The translations under genes and the position numbers were made by a program. From Bosea vaviloviae (GTDB lineage: Bacteria; Pseudomonadota; Alphaproteobacteria; Rhizobiales; Beijerinckiaceae), in contig NZ_CP017147.1 of assembly GCF_001741865.1 (NCBI RefSeq), positions 2,223,001 to 2,287,000 of the forward strand: a stretch of DNA of 64,000 bases. The letters are read 5' to 3'. Position 1 is the stretch's first letter, and each line of letters opens with the position of its first letter. Under the pieces are notes generated by a model. The model made no database searches, was not told the origin of the DNA, and saw only the letters and a list, made by a program, of their open reading frames with translations. Shown in pieces: positions 10,477 to 18,345 of this stretch.

Positions 10477-11121
10477 ATGTCGAATGAACCTGAAATCGCG
10501 CGGCTCGCCGCCTGCGGCGTCGTGCCGGTCGTGGTGATCGAGGACGTGCATCTCGCCGTGCCGCTGGCGCGCGCACTGCTGGCGGGCGGCATCGACGTGA
10601 TCGAAGTCACCTTGCGCCGTCCGGCCGCTCTGGCTGCGCTGGAGACGATCGCGCGCGAGGTGCCCGAAATCCTGAGCGTCGCCGGCACGGTGGTGACGCC
10701 CGCCCAGGTCACCGACGTCAAGGAGGCTGGCGCCCAGGCCGTGGTCAGCCCCGGCTTCAGCGAAGCGGTGGACGACGCCATGCGCGCCGCCGGCCTGCCC
10801 TGGCTGCCCGGCGTCGCCACGGCCTCCGACTGCATGCGCGCCGTTGCCGCTGGACGATTGACCTGCAAGTTCTTTCCGGCCGAGCAGGCCGGCGGCACCT
10901 CGGCGCTCAAGGCGCTCTCGGGGCCGTTCCCACAAATGAAATTCTGCCCGACCGGCGGCGTCGGCCTGAACAATCTCGCTGATTATCTGGCGCTGAAGCA
11001 AGTCATCTGCGTCGGCGGTTCCTGGCTCGTGCCGGCGGACGCGATCGCCAATCGCGACTGGGCGCGGGTGACGCAGCTCGCGAAAGAGGCGCGCGAGCGC
11101 GTCAAGGCGCTGCGGGGCTGA
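10477..11121 (+). CDS. eda: 2-dehydro-3-deoxy-phosphogluconate (KDPG) aldolase
   Basis: A 214-residue class I aldolase that splits KDPG into pyruvate and glyceraldehyde 3-phosphate. The signatures are IDVIEVTLRRP with the catalytic Glu (about 35-45), the Schiff-base Lys at position 131 in TCKFFPAE, and the phosphate-binding segment PTGGVGLNN. The ATG at 10477 is preferred over a GTG at 10468, because GGAG (10465-10468) overlaps that GTG and is properly spaced from the ATG. It follows pgl by 60 bp, so it probably belongs to the same transcription unit. The dehydratase gene edd, needed between Pgl and Eda, is not in the window. Confidence 0.95.
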   Translation: MSNEPEIARLAACGVVPVVVIEDVHLAVPLARALLAGGIDVIEVTLRRPAALAALETIAREVPEILSVAGTVVTPAQVTDVKEAGAQAVVSPGFSEAVDDAMRAAGLPWLPGVATASDCMRAVAAGRLTCKFFPAEQAGGTSALKALSGPFPQMKFCPTGGVGLNNLADYLALKQVICVGGSWLVPADAIANRDWARVTQLAKEARERVKALRG

Positions 11122-11156
11122 GACACGCGTCATTCTCGGACTGAGCGAGCCCTTCC

Positions 11157-11249
11157 CGTCATGGTCGGGCTTGTCCCGACCATCCACGTCTTCGCTCAAC
11201 AAGGGTGGTGTTCAAGACGTGGATGCTCGCCACAAGGGCGAGCATGACG
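11157..11249. repeat. Family E intergenic palindrome, copy 1
   Basis: The element begins CGTCATGGTCGGGCTTGT and ends CACAAGGGCGAGCATGACG. It contains a central inverted pair CCACGTCTT / AAGACGTGG. A second copy with a few substitutions lies at 19627-19719. It separates convergent eda and the FAD oxidoreductase gene. Confidence 0.85.
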
Positions 11250-11250
11250 G

Positions 11251-12354
11251 CTATCGCAACCTCTCCACCACCATCTCCGCGATCGCCAGCGAGCTCGTCA
11301 GCCCCGGGCTCTCGATGCCGAGCAGGTTGACCAGATTGTCGACGCCATGGATCTGCGGCCCGTCGATGCGGAAATCCGGCATCGGTTCGCTCGCCGAATG
11401 CAGCTTGGGCCGGATGCCGGCATAGTCGGCGACGAGCGCACCGTCCGCCAGGCCCGGCCAATAGGTCCGGATCGCGGCATAGAATTTTTCGGCACGCGCT
11501 GGGTCGACCACCAGATCCTGATCATCCGCGACCCATTCGACATCGGGCCCGAACTTGACCCGTCCGGCCATGTCGATCGTGGCGTGGATGCCGAGCCCCG
11601 CCGCCTCCGGTACCGGATAGACCAGATGCGAGAAGGGCTGCTTTCCCAGCAGCGAGAAATAATTGCCCTTGGCGAAATGCTGGAGCGGCACGTGCCTTGC
11701 GGGGAAGCCTTCGAGCTTGCCAAGCAGGCGCGGCGCGCCGTGCCCGGCCGAATTGACGATGGTGCGGGCCGTATAGGTCGCGGGATCGTCGCCGCCGAAA
11801 TCGACGCTGAAGCCTTCCGCCTCGCGTCGCCAGCCCAGGATCGGCGTGTTGAGCGCCAGCGAACCGCCGGCCACCTCGCATTCTCCGAGCAAGGACAGCA
11901 TCAGGGCATGGCTGTCGACGACGCCGGTCTCGGGTGAGAGCAGGGCGATCTCGCAGGCGACCTCCGGCTCCAGCGCCCTGGCCTCGCTCGCATCGACCCA
12001 GCGCACGGTCTCGACGCCCGAGGCCTTGGCTCGCGCCAGGATCGTCTCCAGCGCCGGGCGCTGGCTGGCCGAGGTCGCGACGATCAGCTTGCCGCAGGCC
12101 TTGTGCGGCAGGCCCCGCTCCGCGAGATAGGCGTAAAGGCGCTTGCGGCCCTCGACGCAGACCTTGGCCTTCAGCGAGCCCGGCGGATAATAGATCCCGG
12201 CATGGATGACCTCGCTGTTGCGCGCCGAGGTCTGGGTGCCGATGCCGTCCGCCGCCTCCGCGATCACGACCTCGCGGCCGGCGAGCGCAAGCGCCCGCGC
12301 GGTGGCGAGGCCGACGACGCCGGCCCCGATCACCAGGCAATCGATGTCGCTCAT
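11251..12354 (-). CDS. FAD-dependent oxidoreductase, L-2-hydroxyglutarate oxidase (LhgO)-like
   Basis: A 367-residue DAO-family flavoprotein. The FAD dinucleotide motif VIGAGVVGLATARALA is at about 7-22, followed by the L-2-hydroxyglutarate dehydrogenase/oxidase hallmarks TSARNSEVIHAGIYYPPGSLKA (about 48-68), PLQHFAKGNYF and the C-terminal YAGIRPKL and LLGIESPGLTSS. The likely reaction is oxidation of L-2-hydroxyglutarate to 2-oxoglutarate at the membrane or in the cytosol; a broader 2-hydroxyacid role is possible. The ATG at 12354 lies after GAGAAGG; seven codons upstream there is another ATG inside a family-C repeat. It converges on eda and lies beside an M20 amidohydrolase on the same strand. 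Confidence 0.8.
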   Translation of the reverse strand: MSDIDCLVIGAGVVGLATARALALAGREVVIAEAADGIGTQTSARNSEVIHAGIYYPPGSLKAKVCVEGRKRLYAYLAERGLPHKACGKLIVATSASQRPALETILARAKASGVETVRWVDASEARALEPEVACEIALLSPETGVVDSHALMLSLLGECEVAGGSLALNTPILGWRREAEGFSVDFGGDDPATYTARTIVNSAGHGAPRLLGKLEGFPARHVPLQHFAKGNYFSLLGKQPFSHLVYPVPEAAGLGIHATIDMAGRVKFGPDVEWVADDQDLVVDPARAEKFYAAIRTYWPGLADGALVADYAGIRPKLHSASEPMPDFRIDGPQIHGVDNLVNLLGIESPGLTSSLAIAEMVVERLR

Positions 12355-12360
12355 CTCTGC

Positions 12361-12447
12361 CTTCTCTCCACCCATCTCGGGCTTGTCCGAGATGGGAAAG
12401 GCAGAATGTCAAACTCGGCAACAGCCGACTTTGATGGGGGAGAAGGG
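12361..12447. repeat. Family C repeat module, copy 1
   Basis: The module runs from CTTCTCTCCACCCATCTCGG to GATGGGGGAGAAGGG. Inside are inverted pairs CATCTCGG/CCGAGATG and AAACTCGGC..GCCGACTTT. The same module, inverted, makes up the second half of the repeat at 37257-37442 and, more diverged, the first half of 62428-62632. It lies directly upstream of the LhgO-like start codon. Confidence 0.8.
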
Positions 12448-12466
12448 AACACGTCGCGGCTCGCCA

Positions 12467-13642
12467 TCACGCCCGCTGCGGCATCGAGATTTCGATCAGG
12501 CTCGCCCAATAGGTGACGCCGACCGGGATCGCGGTGTCGTTGAACTCATAGGCGGGGTGGTGCAGCCCGGCGGAGTCGCCGTTGCCGATATTGATGAAGG
12601 CGCCCGGGCGCTCCTCCAGCATGTAGGAGAAATCCTCAGAGCCCATCGTCGGCGGCACTTCGGTGTCGATCGCATCCTTGCCGAAGACGTTCCTGGTCAC
12701 GCTGGTGACGAAATCGGTCTGGCCGGCATGGTTGACGGTGACGGGATAGCCGAGATGGTAGTCGAGGTCGTATTTCATGCCGAACGCCCTCATCAGCCCA
12801 TCGGTGAGCTCGGTGACGCGCTTTTGCGCCAGTTCGCGCATCTCGGGCGTCAGTGTCCGGATCGACCCCTTGATCTCGACTGTCTGCGGAATGACGTTGA
12901 AGGCCTCGCCGGCATTCACCGCCGTCACCGAGACGACGACGGAGTCGAGCGGGTCGGCATTGCGCGAGGAGATCGTCTGCAGCGCCGTCACCAATTGGCA
13001 GGCGGCGACGATCGGATCGTTGACGCGGTGCGGCGCTGCGGCGTGTCCGCCCTTGCCCTCGATCTTGATGTGGATGCGGTCGGCGGCGGCCATGGTCGGC
13101 CCCTTGCGGATCTCGAACTGTCCGATCGCCAGCCCCGGCTTGTTGTGCATGCCGTAGACTTCCTGGATGCCGAAGCGGTCCATCATGCCGTCGTCGATCA
13201 TCGCCTTGGCGCCGGCGCCGCCCTCTTCGGCAGGCTGGAAGATCAGCACGGCTGTGCCGTCGAAATCGCGGGTGGCGGCGAGGTATTTTGCGGCGCCGAG
13301 CAGCATGGCGGTGTGCCCGTCATGGCCGCAGGCGTGCATCTTGCCCGGCACGGTCGAGCGATGCTCGAGATTGGTCTCCTCATGGATCGGCAGCGCGTCC
13401 ATGTCGGCGCGCATCGCGATGACCTTGCCGGAGCCCTGGCCCTTGCCCCTGATCACGCCGACGACGCCGGTCTGGCCGACGCCGGTCACGACCTCGTCGG
13501 CGCCCCAGGCCTTGAGCTTCTCGGCGACGATGCCGGCGGTGCGGTGGACGTCGTATTGCAGCTCGGGATGCCGGTGGAAATCGCGACGGATCGCACTGAT
13601 CTCGGGGGTGAGCGCGGCGATGAGTTCGGATTTCGGCATCAT
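12467..13642 (-). CDS. M20 family amidohydrolase / aminoacylase (hippurate-hydrolase-like)
   Basis: A 391-residue zinc peptidase family M20D enzyme that would hydrolyse an N-acyl amino acid or similar amide in the cytoplasm. The visible metal and catalytic elements are RRDFHRHPEL near residue 19, MRADMDALPI (Asp), HACGHDGHTAMLLGAA (His), QPAEEGGAGA (Glu), MHNKPG (His) and the C-terminal GLHHPAYEFND (His). The open frame extends upstream to 13828, but the tandem ATGs at 13642/13639 sit right after CCGAGGAT and give the normal family start. The substrate cannot be assigned. It is on the same strand as the neighbouring LhgO-like gene and separated from it by a repeat. Confidence 0.9.
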   Translation of the reverse strand: MMPKSELIAALTPEISAIRRDFHRHPELQYDVHRTAGIVAEKLKAWGADEVVTGVGQTGVVGVIRGKGQGSGKVIAMRADMDALPIHEETNLEHRSTVPGKMHACGHDGHTAMLLGAAKYLAATRDFDGTAVLIFQPAEEGGAGAKAMIDDGMMDRFGIQEVYGMHNKPGLAIGQFEIRKGPTMAAADRIHIKIEGKGGHAAAPHRVNDPIVAACQLVTALQTISSRNADPLDSVVVSVTAVNAGEAFNVIPQTVEIKGSIRTLTPEMRELAQKRVTELTDGLMRAFGMKYDLDYHLGYPVTVNHAGQTDFVTSVTRNVFGKDAIDTEVPPTMGSEDFSYMLEERPGAFINIGNGDSAGLHHPAYEFNDTAIPVGVTYWASLIEISMPQRA

Positions 13643-14158
13643 ATCCTCGGAAGGGTTGCGGGGCGCTTCGCAGGAAACGGGTGGCCCAGGCGCGCAAGCT
13701 AGCGCGGCTCGCCTGCCCCGTCCAAGCCGTTTGCGGCATGAGGGGGCGGAGGTGGCGGCATGGTGAATGCGTGAGCCGGATGCCGCTGCCTGTCGTAGAG
13801 CGATGTCCGATCCGCTTGGATCGTTCAATCGCTCCTGGCTTTTGTTTCAACCCGTTTTCTCCGCGCAAACGCTTCGCGTTTGTCGCTGGCGAGCCGGCGT
13901 CCACTTCGCACGAAAACGCTCTGGTCGCGTGGCCCGGATCCTGAAGTCCAGATCCAGCTGACCATGCTGGCGCGATGGCTATTACCGAGCGGCGTGCGAT
14001 GCGGTGGAAGGACCTCAAAACGATCCGGGAAGATGAGATCCAGAGGTCAAGCCATGATTTTGCCTTATCGGTAGAATAGGTCCGCAATCACATGCTCTGC
14101 CAGGCCAGGATTTGGTGGCTTGAGCCTTCCGATCCTCCCCAATCAGTTCTGGTAGATT
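13643..14158. other. 516-bp gap between divergent M20 and M15 genes
   Basis: It contains a family-H palindromic element at 13853-13920 and otherwise nothing recognisable. Short open frames in several phases lack ribosome sites and have no family resemblance. The stretch 14035-14158 before the M15 peptidase is less GC-rich than its surroundings and probably carries that gene's promoter; no clear -35/-10 pair was picked. Confidence 0.5.
13853..13920. repeat. Family H element, reversed, with internal palindrome
   Basis: Read on the reverse strand it starts GCGTTTTCGTGCGAAGTGGA, matching the element at 52466-52512 that starts GCGTTTTCGAGCGAAGCGGA. It carries an extra inner palindrome GCAAACGC/GCGTTTGT around 13866-13882. 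This layout resembles repeats common in rhizobial intergenic DNA. Confidence 0.65.
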
Positions 14159-14584
14159 ATGCGTCGATTGATCTTGGCTGTGTCTCTCACAGCTTGCATG
14201 CCTATGGCCGCCTGGGCCAACCTTCCCATCGAGAAAATTTCCTTCCAACCGCAGGTCAAGGGGCTCGGTTGCCTCAAGTCCGAAACGCTGGCGATGCTCA
14301 AAGAACTCGTGGCCAAGATCGGCCCGATCCAGGTCACCTCGACCTGTGGCGGCCGTCATGCCCGCCACTCCCAGCACTACAGCGGCAAGGCCGTGGATTT
14401 CAGGCCGCTCGCAACCTCGACGCGCGCCGCGGTCGCGGCCGCCAAGGCGCTGGATAGCACCGGCGGCGTCGGCTCCTATCCGGGCGGACTCGTGCATGTC
14501 GATGTCGGCGATCGCGAGGCCTCCTGGTACGGCCACAAGCGCGCAAGGCGCCAATACGCGCAGTTGGCGCTGCGGCGGCGCTGA
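14159..14584 (+). CDS. Small secreted M15-type peptidase (D-Ala-D-Ala carboxypeptidase-like)
   Basis: A 141-residue protein with a Sec signal peptide (MRRLILAVSLTACMPMAAWA, residues 1-20). The mature part carries the M15 zinc-site pattern: His73 and Asp80 in HYSGKAVD, then His113 and Asp115 in LVHVDVG. It therefore probably cleaves cell-wall peptides in the periplasm, although at this size it is a minimal catalytic domain. Two cysteines (38 and 63) could form a disulfide. It is isolated, with a family-C repeat just after its stop. Confidence 0.8.
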   Translation: MRRLILAVSLTACMPMAAWANLPIEKISFQPQVKGLGCLKSETLAMLKELVAKIGPIQVTSTCGGRHARHSQHYSGKAVDFRPLATSTRAAVAAAKALDSTGGVGSYPGGLVHVDVGDREASWYGHKRARRQYAQLALRRR

Positions 14585-14593
14585 CGTTTTCTT

Positions 14594-14744
14594 TCTTCTC
14601 CCCTCGCAAGGTGGCGCGTAGCGCCGGATGAGGGGGCGCCGTGCCCTTTCCGGCTAGCCTTCTAAGGCAAACCAGCAATCGTCGAGCGCCCCCTCATCCG
14701 TCTCGGCTTCGCCGAGCCACCTTCTCCCGCCAGGGGAGAAGGGA
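14594..14744. repeat. Family C repeat, copy 2
   Basis: The outer arms are CTTCTCCCCTCGCAAGGTGG and CCACCTTCTCCCGCCAGGGG..., with inner arms CCGGATGAGGGGGCGC and GCGCCCCCTCATCCG. The form is the CTTCTCCC...CTCATCCG type also seen at 37257-37442 and 62428-62632. It separates the convergent M15 peptidase and citrate synthase genes. Confidence 0.8.
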
Positions 14745-14753
14745 AGAAAACCC

Positions 14754-15893
14754 TCACCGTGGCTCCGGGCCGATATAGCGGGCGCGAGGGCGGATCAGGC
14801 GCCCGGTCTGGAACTGTTCGAGCGCATGGGCGATCCAGCCGGTGCAGCGCGCCGTCGCGAAGATCTGGAACGGCGCGTCCTTGGGAAGCGCCAGCACAGA
14901 CGCTAGGGCGGTGAGCGCGAAATCGATATTCGGCAGCGCGCCGGTGATCGCCTCGATGGCGAGGCGGACCTCCTCATAGTGCGCCGGCAGGGTGAAAGCC
15001 GCCATCAGCGCCCGTGCCCGCGGATCGCCCTCCGGATAGATCGGATGCCCGAAGCCCGGGATCGGCACGCCGAGCGTCAGGCGCGCGCGGATCGCGGGCT
15101 CGATGCCGTCGCGCCGGCATTCCTCGAGCAAAGCGCGCACGCGCGGCGCCATGCCGCCATGCAGGGGGCCCGACAGCGCCGACAGCCCAGCCAAAGCGCA
15201 GGCGGCGAGCGAGGCATGCGTCGAGGCGGTGACGCGGACGGCGAAGGTCGAGGCGTTCAATTCGTGGTCGGCGAGCAGGACGAGGCTGCGGCGGATGAGA
15301 TCGGCGCCGGCTGCGTCGCAGGCCCAGGCCGCCGCGAGGCGCTCATGGATCGGACCATTGCCCGGGCGGCCGGCGACGGCGTCGACGAGCGCATCGAGGA
15401 CGGCCGCCGCCTCGAAATAGAGTGATTTCAAGCTTCGCCCGCCAATCACCGGATCGGTGGCGGCGCGGGCTGCGATCGCGGCGAACATGCGCTGATTGCC
15501 GCTGCCGGGAGCAATCGCATTGCATTGCGTTGGGAAGCGCGCATTGCCGCAGGCCCAGAGCAGGCGCGCGACATCCTCGAGCCGTGCCGTTTGCGCCAGG
15601 GCCTCGGCGTCCTGTCCGCGATACCAGAGGCGGCCATGGGCGATCGTCGTGATGCTCGAGGCCAGGACGGGCTCGCCCCAGGCGATCGTATCCTCCGCGA
15701 TCGCCGCATTGCGCCGGCCGCGCGCCTTGCGCTGCTCCAGGCGCGAGACATCCGCCGCCCGATAGAGGCTGCGTCGCGGCTCGTCAGGGTCCGCCTTCGC
15801 CTCGATGCGGCCGCGGCTGACATAGGCGTAGAGCGTCTGCGGCTTGAGCCGCAAACGGATCATCACCTCCTGGGCCGTCAGCCAGTCGCTCAT
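14754..15893 (-). CDS. Citrate-synthase-family protein with N-terminal helix-turn-helix
   Basis: A 379-residue protein in two parts. Residues 1-60 form a MerR/excisionase-like DNA-binding domain (WLTAQEVMIRLRLKPQTLYA, then YVSRGRIEAKADP). The remainder is a citrate-synthase fold with the catalytic blocks SGPLHGGMAP (first His), GFGHPIYPEGDPRA (second His) and NIDFALTALASVL (Asp). It would condense acetyl-CoA or another acyl-CoA with a 2-oxoacid, but the fused DNA-binding domain suggests a regulatory or dual role. The ATG at 15893 is used; an in-frame start 14 codons earlier has no ribosome site. It is divergent from a second citrate-synthase-like gene. Confidence 0.85.
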   Translation of the reverse strand: MSDWLTAQEVMIRLRLKPQTLYAYVSRGRIEAKADPDEPRRSLYRAADVSRLEQRKARGRRNAAIAEDTIAWGEPVLASSITTIAHGRLWYRGQDAEALAQTARLEDVARLLWACGNARFPTQCNAIAPGSGNQRMFAAIAARAATDPVIGGRSLKSLYFEAAAVLDALVDAVAGRPGNGPIHERLAAAWACDAAGADLIRRSLVLLADHELNASTFAVRVTASTHASLAACALAGLSALSGPLHGGMAPRVRALLEECRRDGIEPAIRARLTLGVPIPGFGHPIYPEGDPRARALMAAFTLPAHYEEVRLAIEAITGALPNIDFALTALASVLALPKDAPFQIFATARCTGWIAHALEQFQTGRLIRPRARYIGPEPR

Positions 15894-15991
15894 CCCAATA
15901 TGTTTGCATCTCGATATGTTGATTATATTGTTCAAGATTGATTATGCCGCACCGCAGCGCGATCCTCAAGGCCTTGTTGCTGGAGGATCCG
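15894..15991. promoter_or_regulatory. AT-rich divergent control region with direct repeats
   Basis: The strip between the two citrate-synthase-like genes is strikingly AT-rich for this genome. It holds two TTGATTAT repeats (15919-15926 and 15938-15945, 19 bp apart) and two ATATGTT repeats (from 15898 and from 15914, 16 bp apart). This is a plausible shared promoter/operator. The fused helix-turn-helix of the left-hand gene is the obvious candidate binder, by inference only. Confidence 0.5.
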
Positions 15992-17071
15992 ATGTCGGAT
16001 GGACTTGATGATGTTGTCGCTGCGGAGACGATCCTGTCGGATGTCGATGGGGCTGCCGGCCGCCTGATCATTCGCGGTCATCTGCTCGACGACCTTGCCG
16101 GCCGCACCAGCTTTGCCGAGGCAGCCGAACTTCTGCTGGACGGCTTCTTCGACGATTTGCCGCGCGGCGCGGCTCTTGCTGCGGCGCTCGGCCGGAGCAG
16201 GCTCGAGGTCTTCCGCGAGGTTGCGGGCCTTGATGCCGGGCTCGTGCAGGCAAGCCCTGTCGAGGCGATGCGGGCGTTGACGGCACGATTGGCGGATGGC
16301 GACGATGTCGCGACCGCGCTGCGATTGATGGCGGCGCCGGCCGTCTTCACGCCTGCGGTCATCCGGATGCAGCGCCATCTGGCGCCGGTCGCGCCCGACC
16401 CGGCGCTGCCCCATGCCGCCGATATCCTGCGGATGATGCGCGGCGAGGTCGCCGACCCGGCGCAGGCCGCCGCGCTCGATACTTATCTCGTGACGGTCTG
16501 CGATCATGGCCTCAACGCCTCGACCTTTGCGGCGCGCGTCGTCGCCTCGACGCGGGCCGGTTTGACCTCCGCCGTTCTGGCGGGGGTGAGCGCCCTGAAG
16601 GGGCCGCTGCATGGTGGCGCGCCGGGGCCGGTCATCGAGATGCTCGACGAGATCGGTGAAGCTGCCAACGCCCGGGCCTGGCTGGAGGCGGCGCTGCAGC
16701 GCGGCGACCGGTTGATGGGCTTCGGCCATCGCATCTACCGCGTGCGCGATCCCCGCGCCGATGCGCTGAAGCGCGCGATCCGCAGGCTCGATCCGAATTC
16801 CGGCCGCCTCGCCTATGCCGAGGCCGTCGAAGCGGCGGCTCTGGCGATCCTGCGCGAACGCAAGCCCGCTCGCTCGCTGCAGACCAATGTCGAGTTCTAC
16901 ACGGCGCTCCTGCTCGAAGCCCTGGCCTTCCCTCCGGAGAGTTTCACTTGCGTCTTCGCGATGGGCCGCGTCATCGGCTGGATCGCCCATGCGCAGGAGC
17001 AACTCGCGGGAGGACGGCTCATCCGCCCGAAATCGACCTATATCGGCCCCGAGCCGAGGCAGGCTGCCTGA
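15992..17071 (+). CDS. Citrate/2-methylcitrate-synthase-family protein (Asp-to-Glu variant)
   Basis: A 359-residue citrate-synthase-fold protein without a DNA-binding domain. It has KGPLHGGAPGPV (first catalytic His), LMGFGHRIYRVRDPRAD (second His) and TNVEFYTALLLEAL, in which Glu stands where typical citrate synthases have the catalytic Asp (NVDFY). The C-terminus GRLIRPKSTYIGPEP is nearly the same as in its divergent partner (GRLIRPRARYIGPEP). A GGAGG five bases ahead selects the ATG at 15992. The two proteins may form a hetero-oligomer. The substrate is not known; a housekeeping citrate synthase is presumably elsewhere. Confidence 0.85.
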   Translation: MSDGLDDVVAAETILSDVDGAAGRLIIRGHLLDDLAGRTSFAEAAELLLDGFFDDLPRGAALAAALGRSRLEVFREVAGLDAGLVQASPVEAMRALTARLADGDDVATALRLMAAPAVFTPAVIRMQRHLAPVAPDPALPHAADILRMMRGEVADPAQAAALDTYLVTVCDHGLNASTFAARVVASTRAGLTSAVLAGVSALKGPLHGGAPGPVIEMLDEIGEAANARAWLEAALQRGDRLMGFGHRIYRVRDPRADALKRAIRRLDPNSGRLAYAEAVEAAALAILRERKPARSLQTNVEFYTALLLEALAFPPESFTCVFAMGRVIGWIAHAQEQLAGGRLIRPKSTYIGPEPRQAA

Positions 17072-17106
17072 GGACGGGGAGGGTGCCTTCCTTTATCGGG
17101 GCAGGC

Positions 17107-17300
17107 GCGGGGAACCCCTCTCCCGGATGGGAGAGGGGCAGGGGTGAGGGCAGGCCAGACAACCAGATCGCGCAAGCGGCTCCGCATCGTCTCCTGTGCT
17201 TTCAGGATGAAGCCAGTGTTGCGGCACCGTCGCGCCCCAACAATCGACGGCACACCCTCATCCCTGCCCTTCTCCCATTCGGGAGAAGGGTTCCTCGCGC
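17107..17300. repeat. Family D repeat, copy 1 (66-bp conserved core)
   Basis: The outer arms resemble GGAACCCCTCTCCCGGATGG and its inverse near 17267-17293. Between them a 66-bp core (17149-17214) is nearly identical to 23642-23707. The core is not itself palindromic, which sets it apart from the arms. It lies between convergent citrate-synthase-like and LysR genes. Confidence 0.85.
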
Positions 17301-17345
17301 TCTTTCCGTCAGGTTCGGCACAGCCAATCACGAGCGGAACCCCAC

Positions 17346-18245
17346 TCACCTCGCCTGCAGGCCAGCCCATAATTCGTCGGCGGCGTCGTTGCGGCAGTCG
17401 GGGCTGCGGAAGAGCCGGATCTCGATGGGGATGTCGAAGCGCTCCGGCCCGGCCCGGATCAGGCGGGCGCGGGCGAGGTCCTCTTCCGCCAGGGTGAGCG
17501 GCAGCCAGGCGATGCCGTGCCCGTCCCGCGCCATCGTCAGCAAGGTCGCGGCCAGATGCGAGGTGAAGACGGTCGCGATGCCGGCGGTGTCCTGCGCGAG
17601 TGCCGTCTGGGCCGAGAGGATGCGGCCGAGCCCGGAAGCCTGGCTATAGGCGAGCAGCCGCGCCGGCCGCTCGCTTGTTCCAGGAAGAGGCCAGAGCGGC
17701 AGCCCCTGGGCATCCGGCGCGCAGAGCGGCACCAGCATGTCGTCCCCCACCTGGATGCTCTGGAAGCGCTCGGCCTCGAAACGCGTCGGGGCTTCGGCAT
17801 GGTGGTGGCAGAGCAGGAAATGCACCTCGCCGCCCAGCATGATCTGCTCGCAGGCCGCCATGCTGTCCGAGCTCAGGTTGAGCGTGCCCAGCGCCTCGAA
17901 GCGCATATGCCGGCGGATCCAGCCCGGGAAGAAGGTGAAGGAGAGCGCATGCGTCGCCGCGATCGACAGCGCCCCTCTCTCATGTTCGCCGACGGCCCTG
18001 GTCTCGCGCTGCAGGCGCTGCAGATTGCGGAGCAGATCCCGGGCGAGGGGCTGGAAATAGGCGCCGGCCGGGGTCAGCGTCGCGCCCTGCGCGCTACGCA
18101 GGAAAAGCGGCACACCGATCCAGTCCTCAAGCGCGCGGATGCGCCGGCTGAAGGCCGGCTGCGTCACGTTTCGGGCTTCGGCCGCGCGCGAAAAATTCTT
18201 CTGCTCGGCCAGCGCCAGAAAATCCTTCAGCCAATCCAGATCCAT
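17346..18245 (-). CDS. LysR-family transcriptional regulator, probably of tarD
   Basis: A 299-residue regulator. Residues 1-60 contain the winged helix-turn-helix (FLALAEQKNFSRAAEARNVT, then QPAFSRRIRALEDWIG). The rest is the periplasmic-binding-protein-like effector domain (LLCHHHAEAPTRFE, DGHGIAWLPL). It is transcribed divergently from the D-tartrate dehydratase gene across a 100-bp region that contains an inverted repeat, the classic layout for LysR control of the adjacent gene with a pathway metabolite as inducer. The ATG at 18245 gives MDLDWLKDFLALAE, the normal start for the family; the longer frame upstream is not needed. Confidence 0.92.
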   Translation of the reverse strand: MDLDWLKDFLALAEQKNFSRAAEARNVTQPAFSRRIRALEDWIGVPLFLRSAQGATLTPAGAYFQPLARDLLRNLQRLQRETRAVGEHERGALSIAATHALSFTFFPGWIRRHMRFEALGTLNLSSDSMAACEQIMLGGEVHFLLCHHHAEAPTRFEAERFQSIQVGDDMLVPLCAPDAQGLPLWPLPGTSERPARLLAYSQASGLGRILSAQTALAQDTAGIATVFTSHLAATLLTMARDGHGIAWLPLTLAEEDLARARLIRAGPERFDIPIEIRLFRSPDCRNDAADELWAGLQAR

Positions 18246-18345
18246 GATGCCGCTCGCGCATGGGATGAACCGATCTTGGCATTGGCCGACCGGCAGGGGC
18301 CAAGCATAGAGGATGGCGCATCGCCAGCCCCGCAGGGAGACCGCC
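18246..18345. promoter_or_regulatory. LysR/tarD divergent regulatory region
   Basis: CTTGGC (18275-18280) and GCCAAG (18299-18304) form a perfect inverted repeat separated by 18 bp. A weak promoter-like pair TTGGCC (18282-18287) and CATAGA (18305-18310), 17 bp apart, faces tarD. These are consistent with a LysR recognition site overlapping the tarD promoter. Confidence 0.4.
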
